From the NCBI GenBank assembly GCA_943788045.1, contig CALSOT010000005.1, positions 138,789 through 202,788 on the forward strand: 64,000 bases of DNA, given 5' to 3'. Source of the stretch: an uncultured Polaribacter sp. Lineage in GTDB: Bacteria; Bacteroidota; Bacteroidia; Flavobacteriales; Flavobacteriaceae. The translations under genes were made by a program, and so were the position numbers. Below are positions 27,937-36,188 of this stretch, one piece after another. The notes below the pieces were generated by a model that saw nothing but the letters and a program-made list of their open reading frames with translations, was not told where the DNA came from and did not search any database. Numbering within the stretch: position 1 is the first letter of the stretch; every line of letters starts with the position of its first letter.

Positions 27937-29028
27937 TTATGCGATTTCGGGTTTTTGTCCTAAAGCCCCTAAATGTCTAAAGTGCTCTATAACAGCTTTA
28001 CGCATTGTATCGTATTCGTTATATGGTAAATTAAACTCTTTAGCAGTTTCTTTTACAATTTTAGCCAATTTATCGTAATGCACATGAGAAATATGTGGAA
28101 AAATATGATGTTCAACCTGATGATTTAACCCACCTGTATAGAAGTTTACCAACCAATTAGTAGGAGCAAAGTTAGATGTTGTATACAATTGGTGGACTGC
28201 CCAAGTGTGTTCTAGATTCCCCTCTTTATCAGGAAGTGGCATTTCTGTATTAGGTACAATATGTGCTAATTGAAAAACTAAACTTAAAATCATACCTGCA
28301 GTATAATGCATTACAAAAAAGCCGATAATAATTTTCCACCATGCAACGTCTAAGACTAATAATGGTAAAACAATCCAAAGGGAATAATATGCGATTTTAG
28401 AAATAACTAATTTTGTCCATTCTCTTGTGGGGTTAGGAAACGTTCCGTAAGATAATTTACGTTTTAAATAACGATGCATTTGCTTAACATCCGTGGTAAT
28501 TGCCCAATTAATTGTTAATAAACCGTATAAGAAGATCGAATAATACTTCTGAATTTTATGAATAGGTATCCATTTAGAATGTTGAGAGAAACGAATTATT
28601 CTACCCGCATCAATATCTTCATCATGGCCTTCTATATTTGTAAAAGTATGGTGTAAAACATTATGTTGTACTTTCCAATTATATACGTTTCCTGCTAGAA
28701 TGTAAATACTGCTTCCCATTAATTTGTTTACCCATTTCCTTTTAGAAAACGATTCATGATTGGCATCGTGCATAACATTCATGCCAACACCAGCCATTCC
28801 GATTCCTGTAACGACCATTAATATTGCCATTACCCATTGAGGCATAGAAACTGTTAGTGTTAAAATAAAAGGAACTAAAAACAAAGAAAACATAATAATT
28901 GCTTTTGTATACAATTTCCAGTTCCCTGTTCTTTTTAATTCATTTTCTTTAAAATATGTATTTACTCTTTTGTTAAGAGTTCTAAAGAATTTAGCTTTAT
29001 CTAATCTCGAAAAGTTTACTGTTTTCAT
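27937..29028 (-). CDS. Membrane fatty acid (acyl-CoA) desaturase
   Basis: Di-iron membrane desaturase that introduces a double bond into acyl chains, adjusting membrane fluidity. The 363-residue protein has four or more membrane segments and all three histidine boxes: HDANH (87-91), HNVLHH (122-127) and HQVEHH (303-308). The QVEHH form is typical of the front-end/linoleoyl-CoA desaturase-like subgroup, but there is no cytochrome b5 domain. Regiospecificity cannot be predicted. It has a -7 box on the minus strand 19 nt upstream. Confidence 0.92.
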   Translation of the reverse strand: MKTVNFSRLDKAKFFRTLNKRVNTYFKENELKRTGNWKLYTKAIIMFSLFLVPFILTLTVSMPQWVMAILMVVTGIGMAGVGMNVMHDANHESFSKRKWVNKLMGSSIYILAGNVYNWKVQHNVLHHTFTNIEGHDEDIDAGRIIRFSQHSKWIPIHKIQKYYSIFLYGLLTINWAITTDVKQMHRYLKRKLSYGTFPNPTREWTKLVISKIAYYSLWIVLPLLVLDVAWWKIIIGFFVMHYTAGMILSLVFQLAHIVPNTEMPLPDKEGNLEHTWAVHQLYTTSNFAPTNWLVNFYTGGLNHQVEHHIFPHISHVHYDKLAKIVKETAKEFNLPYNEYDTMRKAVIEHFRHLGALGQKPEIA

Positions 29029-29046
29029 TTGTTATAAATATGTAGA

Positions 29047-29054
29047 CAAAAATA
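29047..29054 (-). promoter_or_regulatory. -7 box for the desaturase gene
   Basis: On the minus strand this reads TATTTTTG (TAnnTTTG), 19 nt upstream of the desaturase ATG. No TTG at the usual spacing. Confidence 0.55.
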
Positions 29055-29120
29055 TGATTTTTAAAATAGCTTTATGTAACAAAGATTACTTTTTGTTACT
29101 AATTGTTTGTTAACAATAAC

Positions 29121-29128
29121 TATTTTTG
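29121..29128 (+). promoter_or_regulatory. -7 box for rsmG
   Basis: TATTTTTG fits TAnnTTTG, 19 nt before the ATG at 29147. A TTG at 29126 that would lengthen rsmG lies within this box and is rejected as a start. Confidence 0.6.
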
Positions 29129-29146
29129 CAACTGATACTTTTTTCT

Positions 29147-29779
29147 ATGGAAATAATACATAAATATTTTAAGGACTTAACAGCAACTCAAATTGAACAA
29201 TTTTCTAAATTACAAGAGTTATATAAAGATTGGAATTTAAAAATAAACGTAGTTTCTAGAAAAGATATAGACGAATTATATTTACGTCATGTATTACATT
29301 CCTTAGCAATTGCAAAATTGGTGCAATTTAAACCAGGTTCTAAAGTTTTAGATGTTGGTACTGGCGGAGGTTTTCCTGGAATCCCGTTATCTATTTTATT
29401 TCCAGAAACACAATTCCATTTGGTAGATTCTATTGGAAAAAAAATAAAAGTAGTAAATGAGGTTGCTGAAGGTTTGGGATTGACCAATGTAAAAACTACA
29501 AATGGTAGAGTAGAAGAGCAAGTAAAAGATACTTACGATTTTATTGTAAGTAGAGCAGTAGCGCAAATGGAAACTTTTGTGCGTTGGACAAAAGGAAAAA
29601 TTTCTAAAAAACAAAATCACGATTTAAAAAACGGAATTTTATATTTAAAAGGAGGTGATTTAACAGAAGAATTAAAATTATATACTTCTGCTACAATTTA
29701 TGATTTAACAGATTATTTTGAAGAAGATTTCTACGAAACTAAGAAATTGGTTCATTTAGGAATGAAGTTTAAAGGATAG
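29147..29779 (+). CDS. rsmG: 16S rRNA (guanine527-N7)-methyltransferase RsmG (GidB)
   Basis: SAM-dependent methylation of G527 in 16S rRNA. From the ATG at 29147 the protein has 210 residues. The SAM motif VLDVGTGGGFPGIPL (67-81) is diagnostic, together with LYLRHVLHS (45-52 region) and VSRAVAQ. The family size is about 205-240. It is monocistronic, with its own -7 box and terminator. Confidence 0.96.
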   Translation: MEIIHKYFKDLTATQIEQFSKLQELYKDWNLKINVVSRKDIDELYLRHVLHSLAIAKLVQFKPGSKVLDVGTGGGFPGIPLSILFPETQFHLVDSIGKKIKVVNEVAEGLGLTNVKTTNGRVEEQVKDTYDFIVSRAVAQMETFVRWTKGKISKKQNHDLKNGILYLKGGDLTEELKLYTSATIYDLTDYFEEDFYETKKLVHLGMKFKG

Positions 29780-29841
29780 TTTTTTAGATTAATCACTATA
29801 ACTAATATTTTAACGAATAAACGTTATAAATATTAATAATT

Positions 29842-29876
29842 AAAGGGGTAGTAATTTTCGATTACTGCCTTTTTTT
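29842..29876 (+). terminator. Terminator of rsmG
   Basis: AGTAAT / ATTACT core extended by GU and GC pairs to about 10 bp (29844-29855 with 29861-29872), ending in seven T. About 65 nt past the rsmG stop. Confidence 0.75.
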
Positions 29877-29954
29877 GCAAAATTTTCTTTTCAATATCTA
29901 TAAAATACATGAATATGAAAAAGAAAGATTCTTTACTACAAAAATATTTTATAT

Positions 29955-30653
29955 TTAACAGATGATCATTAATCTGTTTTGTCCATTTTTTTCTTTTGGG
30001 GCACGATGAAGACAAGGTAGTACTTTGCTTTTTGGATGATCTATCGCTAGCTTCCACAAGTTGCCAACGCCTAAATTAAGTGGTTTTGCATCTGGTGTTG
30101 CTTGATAATGTAAATCAAAGAAATATTCAGTTAAAAAGGATTCAAAACCTTCATCACCTTTACCATATAGTTTTTTTAGTTCAGCACGTATTTCTGGAAT
30201 TCGTATTTTTTGTGTGGCTTGTGAGTTTGGTATAATCTCACTCGATGCGCCATGATAGGTGCATAAAAAAGTATCGGTTGGTATTGGAGAACGATCTACA
30301 TGAAAAGAATAAACATCTGTTGGAAAAAACGGAAAGGCATCATCTCTATCATAATTTTTAATAATATTAAGAGTTGGAGATGCTCCGTGAGCCTTTAAAG
30401 AACTCATGTCATTTAAAAGTATTTCTCGAGCTAATTGACCTTGTTTACTTAAATGAAGTTCGCGAAGTTCTTCTATATTAAGTTCTGCCATATTTTCGTT
30501 TAAGACTACTTTTTTAACAATTTCAGAAAAATCACCAATAAGATTACGAGTCCAACAAATCGCATTAATCTTTCCTTGAAAAGGTGTTGAAATAAGATCT
30601 TTAAAATTTAATACATGATATATTTGATTGTCAGTATCTGATAAATTACTCAT
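29955..30653 (-). CDS. Unrecognised conserved-looking protein, possibly DUF1826-like with HxD...H...R motif
   Basis: From the ATG at 30653 it has 232 residues (MSNLSDTDNQ). A TTG at 30695 would add 14 residues of poor quality. Seen: FHVDRSP with His118 and Asp120, LCTYHGASSEI, LHYQATPDAK, and a C-terminal PCLHRAPKEKNGQNR with His216, Arg217 and Arg227. HxD followed by a distal H and R is the metal and co-substrate pattern of Fe(II)/2-oxoglutarate oxygenases, and the middle region resembles what I remember of DUF1826; both are inference. No signal peptide. It is isolated between rsmG and lysS. Confidence 0.75.
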   Translation of the reverse strand: MSNLSDTDNQIYHVLNFKDLISTPFQGKINAICWTRNLIGDFSEIVKKVVLNENMAELNIEELRELHLSKQGQLAREILLNDMSSLKAHGASPTLNIIKNYDRDDAFPFFPTDVYSFHVDRSPIPTDTFLCTYHGASSEIIPNSQATQKIRIPEIRAELKKLYGKGDEGFESFLTEYFFDLHYQATPDAKPLNLGVGNLWKLAIDHPKSKVLPCLHRAPKEKNGQNRLMIIC

Positions 30654-30851
30654 TATGGTTTTCAATTTTAAATTTGATATATTTTCATATTGCAAACTAT
30701 TATCAGGAGTAAATGAAATTCTAATTTTTTTAGATTAGCAACAAATTAATTTACAAATGTAAAAGGAACTACATTTCTGTAATTCCTTTTCAATATTTTT
30801 TTGTTATGCTTTTAAAATAGGTTTGAAAACCGATTTAGAATAACATTTATT

Positions 30852-32546
30852 TTATAGAACTTCAACAAACAACCCTTCGTCTGTTTTAGAAACTTTAGCA
30901 ACGTTATTTTTAGTCAAACTTTTAATGGTTTTATCCCATTTTTTATTAGATAAACCAGACTGAACTTTTAAAGTATTTAGATCTATTTTTTCAACATTTG
31001 TAATAATTGCTAAAACTGCTTTTTCATCATCATTCAATTCAATAGAAGTAGCTTTCTTTTCTGGTCTCATTTGAGGGAAAAATAAAACTTCTTGTATTGA
31101 TTGGTTGTTGGTCAAGAACATAATTAAACGGTCCATTCCGATACCCATTCCAGATGTTGGAGGCATACCATATTCTAATGCGCGCAGAAAGTCTTCATCA
31201 ATAAATTCAGTGGCTTCATCATCTCCCTTTTGTGCTAATTTTAATTGGTGTTCAAAACGCTCACGTTGATCGATAGGGTCATTCAACTCAGAATATGCAT
31301 TTGCAACTTCTTTACCACAAACCATTAATTCAAAACGTTCAGTTAATTCTGGATTATCTCTGTGTTCTTTACAAAGCGGAGACATTTCTTTTGGATAATC
31401 TGTAATAAAAGTTGGCTGAATATAATTTCCTTCACATTTTTCACCAAAAATTTCATCAATTAATTTTCCTTTTCCCATTGTTTCATCAACAGGAATATTC
31501 ATACCTTTTGCAGCATCTCTAATTTCATCTTCTGTTTTTCCTGTAATATCAAAGCCAGTAAAATGTTTAATAGAATCTGCCATTGTTACTCTTGCATAAG
31601 GCGCTTTAAAATTAATTTGGTGCTCACCAAAAGTAGCTTCAGAAGTTCCGTTTACAGCAATTGCACAATGTTCTAAAAGTTGTTCACAAAAGTCCATCAT
31701 CCAATTGTAATCTTTGTAAGAAACATAGATTTCCATGGCTGTAAATTCAGGGTTATGAGTTCTGTCCATTCCTTCGTTTCTAAAGTTTTTAGAGAATTCA
31801 TAAACACCATCAAAACCACCAACAATTAATCTTTTTAAATACAATTCATTCGCAATTCTCATGTATAATGGAATGTCTAATGAGTTGTGATGTGTAATAA
31901 AAGGTCTTGCTGCTGCCCCTCCAGGAATTGGTTGCAAAACTGGAGTTTCAACTTCAAAATAACCAGAATCATTAAAAAAAGAACGCATTGCATTAAACAA
32001 TTTTGTTCTCTTAATAAATACTTCTTTTACATGCGGGTTTACCACTAAGTCAGCATAACGTTGTCTGTAACGCATTTCTGGATCTGTAAAAGCATCATAA
32101 GTTACACCGTCTTTTACCTTTGGCATTGGCAGAGGTTTTAATCCTTTACTCAATAATTTAAAAGATTTAACTTTAACTGTTTTTTCACCAACTTTAGTTG
32201 TAAACAATTCACCTTCAATACCAATAAAATCGCCTAAATCTAATAGCTTTTTGAAAACATCATTATAAAGCGATTTATCTTCGCCAGAACAAATTTCATC
32301 TCTGTTAAAATAGACTTGAATTCTACCTTCCCCGTCTTGTAATTGTGCAAAAGAAGCTTTTCCTTGTATATTAATAGACATTAACCTACCTGCAATAATA
32401 ACTTTTTTACCTTCAGAATAATTTTCCTTTATTTCAGTTGAGTTTGAATCGATTGGATATAAATCTGCCGGATAAGGATTGATACCTAAAGCACGTAGTT
32501 TTACTAATTTTTCTCTACGTACAACTTCTTGTTCTGATAATTGCAT
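30852..32546 (-). CDS. lysS: Lysyl-tRNA synthetase, class II, with C-terminal extension
   Basis: Charges tRNA(Lys). The 564-residue protein has an N-terminal OB-fold anticodon-binding domain (about 50-150) and a class II catalytic core with motif 2 (FRNEGMDRTHNPEFT) and motif 3 (GMGIGMDRLIMF). Bacterial LysRS is usually about 500 residues; here about 60 extra residues at the C-terminus (from about 500: NDDEKAVLAIITNVEKIDLN and onward, shown in part) look like a small winged-helix module. I recall this extension from other Bacteroidota. A well-formed promoter lies upstream. Confidence 0.96.
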   Translation of the reverse strand: MQLSEQEVVRREKLVKLRALGINPYPADLYPIDSNSTEIKENYSEGKKVIIAGRLMSINIQGKASFAQLQDGEGRIQVYFNRDEICSGEDKSLYNDVFKKLLDLGDFIGIEGELFTTKVGEKTVKVKSFKLLSKGLKPLPMPKVKDGVTYDAFTDPEMRYRQRYADLVVNPHVKEVFIKRTKLFNAMRSFFNDSGYFEVETPVLQPIPGGAAARPFITHHNSLDIPLYMRIANELYLKRLIVGGFDGVYEFSKNFRNEGMDRTHNPEFTAMEIYVSYKDYNWMMDFCEQLLEHCAIAVNGTSEATFGEHQINFKAPYARVTMADSIKHFTGFDITGKTEDEIRDAAKGMNIPVDETMGKGKLIDEIFGEKCEGNYIQPTFITDYPKEMSPLCKEHRDNPELTERFELMVCGKEVANAYSELNDPIDQRERFEHQLKLAQKGDDEATEFIDEDFLRALEYGMPPTSGMGIGMDRLIMFLTNNQSIQEVLFFPQMRPEKKATSIELNDDEKAVLAIITNVEKIDLNTLKVQSGLSNKKWDKTIKSLTKNNVAKVSKTDEGLFVEVL

Positions 32547-32583
32547 TTGAATGTCTAAATTTTCTGATATTTATTAAAGAAAG

Positions 32584-32614
32584 CAAAGATACAATGCTTT
32601 GAATGAATAGACAA
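32584..32614 (-). promoter_or_regulatory. lysS promoter
   Basis: On the minus strand: TTG (32612-32614), 20 bases, then TATCTTTG (32584-32591). This matches the Bacteroidota TTG-N19-TAnnTTTG pattern. The ATG is 37 nt further on. Confidence 0.7.
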
Positions 32615-32667
32615 TTGAGAATAAAATAAAAAAGTATAAGTTATTTTCTGAATATGAAAAAACATTG

Positions 32668-32675
32668 TATATTTG
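32668..32675 (+). promoter_or_regulatory. -7 box of a candidate small RNA
   Basis: TATATTTG fits TAnnTTTG exactly and is followed 100-110 nt later by a terminator with no reading frame between. Confidence 0.6.
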
Positions 32676-32676
32676 T

Positions 32677-32787
32677 CGGCTGCTTTTTGTTAGGGCAGCA
32701 TTAGTTGTGTTGTTTTGGCGTTTTAGTAAAAGCGCCGTGGTTTTGTTAACCAATGGAAAGCTTCCCTGAAATGGGACGCTTTTTTTT
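32677..32787 (+). ncRNA. Candidate free-standing structured small RNA (about 105-110 nt)
   Basis: Between lysS and the DUF456 gene (both minus strand) the plus strand carries a -7 box and then four successive hairpins: GCTGC/GCAGC (about 32679-32699), GGCGTTTT/AAAGCGCC around 32717-32736, TGGTT/AACCA around 32737-32752, and a terminal hairpin AAGC-TCCC/GGGA-GCTT followed by eight T (32780-32787). The interval is clearly richer in G+C than its surroundings and has no plausible reading frame. It does not resemble 4.5S, 6S, tmRNA or RNase P RNA. A known flavobacterial motif such as Flavo-1 cannot be ruled out by eye. Confidence 0.65.
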
Positions 32788-32928
32788 GTTAAATTTTTTT
32801 CCGCTGCTATTTTCTTGGTTTACTTTTTTTTAAATCTAACCATCTCCTCATAAGTTTTTTACCTTAATTTTAGTATTTGTTTGAGTTTTTATATCACAAA
32901 ATCAATTACGAAAAGCAGCAAGTAGCTT

Positions 32929-33429
32929 CTAAAAGAAAACGCTTTTATATTCCCAAAACTTAATTATAAAGAAGATAAAGTATACTGTAGCAATTGAGAA
33001 CTTGATAGTTGCAGAGGCTAAAAAACCAAAGAAAGCGCCGAAAGATGCTTTTAAAGCTCGGTTAGTGTCTTTACCGTCGTAGATTAATTCTCCAATAAAA
33101 GCGCCGAAAAAAGCACCTAACAACATACCAAAAGGAATAGGAGAAAGCAAGCCAATAATTAAACCGATTGTGGTGCCATACACTCCATATTTAGTTCCGC
33201 CAAAACGTTTTGTTCCTATTGCGGGAATAAAATAATCCAGAATAAATATAATAATTGCCAACGCTAAAGTGATCCCTAAGAAGGTCCAATTCATTGGTAT
33301 AGTTTTTGTTATGTGTAATAGCAATAAGCCAAACCATCCTGTTAAAGGTCCTGGTAACACGGGTAAAAATGAGCCAATAATGCCTAAGCACACGAATACG
33401 AAGCCAATAAGTAATAAAAATATTTCCAT
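32929..33429 (-). CDS. DUF456 family membrane protein
   Basis: A 166-residue membrane protein with three or four hydrophobic helices. The segments IGSFLPVLPGPLTGWFGLL (18-36) and, near the middle, a glycine-rich stretch with GTKYGVYGTTIGLIIGL and GALFGAFIGEL-like sequence are typical of DUF456 (a small-membrane-protein family of unknown role with glycine-zipper helices). A cytoplasmic loop YDGKDTNRALKASFGAFFGF ends the conserved region. It is a single gene. Molecular function is unknown. Confidence 0.85.
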   Translation of the reverse strand: MEIFLLLIGFVFVCLGIIGSFLPVLPGPLTGWFGLLLLHITKTIPMNWTFLGITLALAIIIFILDYFIPAIGTKRFGGTKYGVYGTTIGLIIGLLSPIPFGMLLGAFFGAFIGELIYDGKDTNRALKASFGAFFGFLASATIKFSIATVYFIFFIIKFWEYKSVFF

Positions 33430-33546
33430 TGTATTTTTAACTATTATAACAGTTGTAGTTGACTAACCACAGCATGTATTAATTATTACAACGAATATAA
33501 ATATTCTTTGTTACATATATTTTAAACTAAAAAATTAGTTGAAATT

Positions 33547-33909
33547 ATGAGCAAACAATTAACAAAAGCAGAAGAGCAGATAATGAAAGTTTTGTGGGAT
33601 TTACAAGAAGCTTCTGTAAAAGAAGTAATAGACAAATTGCCAGAACCAAAACCAGCATATAATACAGTTTCTACCATTGTAAGAATTTTAGAAAATAAAA
33701 ATTTTGTTGGGCATAAACCTTTAGGAAGAGGATTTATTTATTACCCAGTAATTGAAAAAGAAGCATATAGTAATCAAAGTTTACACAAATTAATGAATGG
33801 TTATTTTAATGGTTCTTTTAAAAGTATGGTTTCTTTTTTTGTGAAAGAAAATAAAATGGATGTTACTGAATTAGAATCTATTTTAAAGGAAGTGAATCAA
33901 AAAAAGTAG
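33547..33909 (+). CDS. BlaI/MecI/CopY-family transcriptional repressor
   Basis: A 120-residue winged-helix repressor: LTKAEEQIMKVLWDLQ (5-20) and YNTVSTIVRILENKNFVGH (38-56) are the conserved recognition region. The C-terminal dimerization part contains the region where BlaI is cleaved by its sensor protease. It is followed after 121 nt by an M56 peptidase gene of BlaR1 type, the standard sensor/repressor pairing. In flavobacteria such pairs are common and not necessarily tied to beta-lactamase; no beta-lactamase is found here. Confidence 0.92.
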   Translation: MSKQLTKAEEQIMKVLWDLQEASVKEVIDKLPEPKPAYNTVSTIVRILENKNFVGHKPLGRGFIYYPVIEKEAYSNQSLHKLMNGYFNGSFKSMVSFFVKENKMDVTELESILKEVNQKK

Positions 33910-33931
33910 GAGTATTCAGTTTGCAAATCCA

Positions 33932-34009
33932 GTCATTCAGATGAGGAACGAAGAGTAATCTCATTTTATATTTCTTAATTTTTTGAAAAGACTCATTTCG
34001 AAGTGACAG
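33932..34009. repeat. Intergenic imperfect palindrome, possible dispersed repeat
   Basis: Begins GTCATTC and ends GAAGTGACAG, with AACGAAGAGTAATCTC inside. It resembles the element at 56046-56118, whose ends are GTTATTCCGA and TCGAAATGAC. It lies between the repressor and the peptidase genes. Confidence 0.45.
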
Positions 34010-34030
34010 TATTAACATTAAAAAAAAGCG

Positions 34031-35395
34031 ATGATAAATTATATTTTACAAGTTATATTATTTCAAGTATTGTTTTTGGCTATTTATGATTTCTTTCTAA
34101 GTAAAGAAACCTTTTTTACTAAAAACAGATGGTATTTAATTAGTACGCCAGTTTTATCTTTCATTTTACCATTTATTAAAATCCCAACCTTGCAAAGAGC
34201 AGTTCCAGAGGAGTTTATTATTTATCTACCCGAGATACTTTTATCTCCAAATAAAGTGATTCAACAAACAAGTTTTTATCAATCGATAAATTATACAGTT
34301 GTTTTATTTTGGTTGGGAGTAAGTTTTTTCTCGTTGTTGTTTCTTATGAAATTATATAAAATAGTTTCACTAACGAGAAAGTACGAAGTTTATAAGAAGG
34401 CGGGTTATACATTAGTTTTACTGCCGAATCAAACCAAGGCGTTTTCTTTTTTCAACTTTATTTTTTTAGGAAAAGAAATACCGAAGTCACAGCAAGTACA
34501 AATTATAGCTCACGAATTGGTGCACAGTAAACAGAAGCACTCTTTTGATTTATTATTCTTTGAGTTGTTAAAAATAATGATGTGGTTTAACCCAATGATT
34601 TTTCTATATCAGAAAAGAATAACCTTGGTGCACGAGTATATTTCGGATAAAGCAGCAGCTAAATTAGAAACAAAAGAAATTTATATCAATAATTTGCTAT
34701 CCAACTTTTTTCAGGTTGAAAGCATTGCATTTGTCAATCAATTTTATAACCAAACATTTATTAAAAAGAGAATTATTATGATGAAAAAAACACAATCAAA
34801 ACAAATTAATCAGTTAAAGTATTTATTACTAATGCCTGTATTAGCAAGTATGCTTTTTTATACTTCTTGTACTTCAAAAGCGAATAAAGACAAATTAGAT
34901 ATACTTACTCAAAAAAATAAACAATTAAATGACTCGATAACTAAATTAAATAATGAAAGAGTGCTTAGAGTTTTTAATGATAAAACGAATAAGTGGGAAA
35001 AGATAAATTTTTCAGTTAGTGAAAAAGTAAGAGGCGGTTCTGATGATTCTACTATTTCATTTATTTTAGTACAAAAATCACCAACTTTTCCTGGTTGTGA
35101 AACAGGAGATAAAGATTGTTTCTCTAAAATGGTACAAAAACATTTTAGTGAAAATTTCAATAATGAATTACCAAATACTCTCGGTTTAGAAACAGGTAAA
35201 AAAAGAGTTTTCATTGCTTTTGATATTAATAAAGAAGGAAACTTAGTAAATGTAAAAGTAAGAGCTCCTCATAAAAATATTAAAGAAGAGGTTATTAGAG
35301 TTATGAGTACCTTACCAATAATGACTCCTGGAGAACATAATGGTAAAACCATAGGTGTAAAATATTCAATTCCGGTTGTAATAATGGTAAAATAG
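34031..35395 (+). CDS. BlaR1-like M56 family metallopeptidase with C-terminal TonB-like domain
   Basis: A 454-residue membrane protease and likely sensor. The N-terminal part has membrane helices at about 4-22, 35-50 and 88-108. The zinc motif HELVH (161-165) and the downstream HEYISDKAA (201-209) define peptidase family M56. A further helix near 265-278 ends in a cysteine (TSC). After a coiled-coil-like stretch (about 286-312) the last 110 residues form a TonB-C/energy-transducer-like domain (PTFPGCETGDKDCF to PVVIMV) rather than the penicillin-binding domain of true BlaR1. It pairs with the BlaI-type gene upstream. Confidence 0.9.
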   Translation: MINYILQVILFQVLFLAIYDFFLSKETFFTKNRWYLISTPVLSFILPFIKIPTLQRAVPEEFIIYLPEILLSPNKVIQQTSFYQSINYTVVLFWLGVSFFSLLFLMKLYKIVSLTRKYEVYKKAGYTLVLLPNQTKAFSFFNFIFLGKEIPKSQQVQIIAHELVHSKQKHSFDLLFFELLKIMMWFNPMIFLYQKRITLVHEYISDKAAAKLETKEIYINNLLSNFFQVESIAFVNQFYNQTFIKKRIIMMKKTQSKQINQLKYLLLMPVLASMLFYTSCTSKANKDKLDILTQKNKQLNDSITKLNNERVLRVFNDKTNKWEKINFSVSEKVRGGSDDSTISFILVQKSPTFPGCETGDKDCFSKMVQKHFSENFNNELPNTLGLETGKKRVFIAFDINKEGNLVNVKVRAPHKNIKEEVIRVMSTLPIMTPGEHNGKTIGVKYSIPVVIMVK

Positions 35396-35446
35396 GAAAA
35401 CTATGAAAAAGCAAAATTTTAATTTTATTATTAGTTGAAATTTTAT

Positions 35447-35475
35447 AAGTCGGGGCTCAAACCTCGACTTTTTAT
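35447..35475 (+). terminator. Terminator after the M56 peptidase gene
   Basis: AAGTCGGGG / CCTCGACTT stem (35447-35455 with 35462-35470, one GU pair), then a T-run. Confidence 0.8.
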
Positions 35476-35586
35476 GTTTTTTTGTTGTAAAACAAAACAA
35501 GCATAAAAAATAGGTGTGTTTTTAGATGTGAAAACTTTAGAATAGAAGTCCGTAAAATTTAGTAAATTCACTTTTTAATTATAACT

Positions 35587-36057
35587 ATGTTTTTACGAGG
35601 TTTTTCTCTTTTATTAATGGTGTTGTTTATCACTTCTTGTGACAAGTTTTCTTTTTCAAAAAACAAGAATATTCAAGATTTAGATACCATTGTAGATTTC
35701 TCGTCTGTAGATACTTTTCCTTCTTTTAAACCTTGTGATTCTATTATCGATAAAACCAAAAAAACGGATTGTTTTAGAACAACCATTCACCAAAAAATAG
35801 GAGCAGAGTTACTACAGCATACATTTATAATAAAAGACTCTATTGATGAAATAATTTATGTTGATTTGATTATAAATTCTGAAGGTATTTTTACTTTACA
35901 TGCTATTCAGTCTTCAAATAATATAAAAAAAGTACTACCTCAATTAGATGGTTTACTTCGAGAAAGTGTTGGAAAATTACCTAAAATATATGCAGCAAAC
36001 AAAAGAGGGATTCCTGTTAGTGTAAAATATAGTTTGCCAATTCGTATTAAGTTGTAA
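35587..36057 (+). CDS. Lipoprotein related to the C-terminal domain of the neighbouring M56 peptidase
   Basis: A 156-residue protein with a lipobox (LFITSC, Cys18), so it is a lipoprotein. The mature region PSFKPCDSIIDKTKKTDCF and later VDLIINSEGIFTLHAI and VSVKYSLPIRIKL follows the same pattern as the C-terminal domain of the peptidase at 34031-35395 (PTFPGCETGDKDCF ... INKEGNLVNVKV ... IGVKYSIPVVIMV). It looks like a duplicated, free-standing copy of that domain. No function is known. A terminator separates the two, so it may be separately expressed. Confidence 0.8.
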   Translation: MFLRGFSLLLMVLFITSCDKFSFSKNKNIQDLDTIVDFSSVDTFPSFKPCDSIIDKTKKTDCFRTTIHQKIGAELLQHTFIIKDSIDEIIYVDLIINSEGIFTLHAIQSSNNIKKVLPQLDGLLRESVGKLPKIYAANKRGIPVSVKYSLPIRIKL

Positions 36058-36116
36058 AAGTTATTAGGCTAAGTTTGTTTTTTGTTATTCTTTATTTAGG
36101 TGTTTTTTTAAAATGA

Positions 36117-36167
36117 AAAAACTCATTTTAGATTCCTTTTTTTTGAAGAAACCTAAAATGAGTTTTT
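36117..36167. terminator. Long bidirectional terminator between the lipoprotein gene and obgE
   Basis: 15-bp perfect stem, AAAAACTCATTTTAG-type arm at 36117-36131 with its complement at 36153-36167, ending in T on both strands. It lies between convergent genes. Confidence 0.85.
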
Positions 36168-36188
36168 GAAAAATTTTATGAAATAATC

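Noticed and set aside
29909..29965. 18-codon frame MNMKKKDSLLQKYFIFNR as a leader peptide
   Set aside because: No promoter, terminator or target gene on the plus strand; amino acid content is unremarkable.
30653..30695. TTG start 14 codons upstream in the possible Fe/2OG gene
   Set aside because: A downstream ATG gives a plausible N-terminus, and the upstream codons are low quality.
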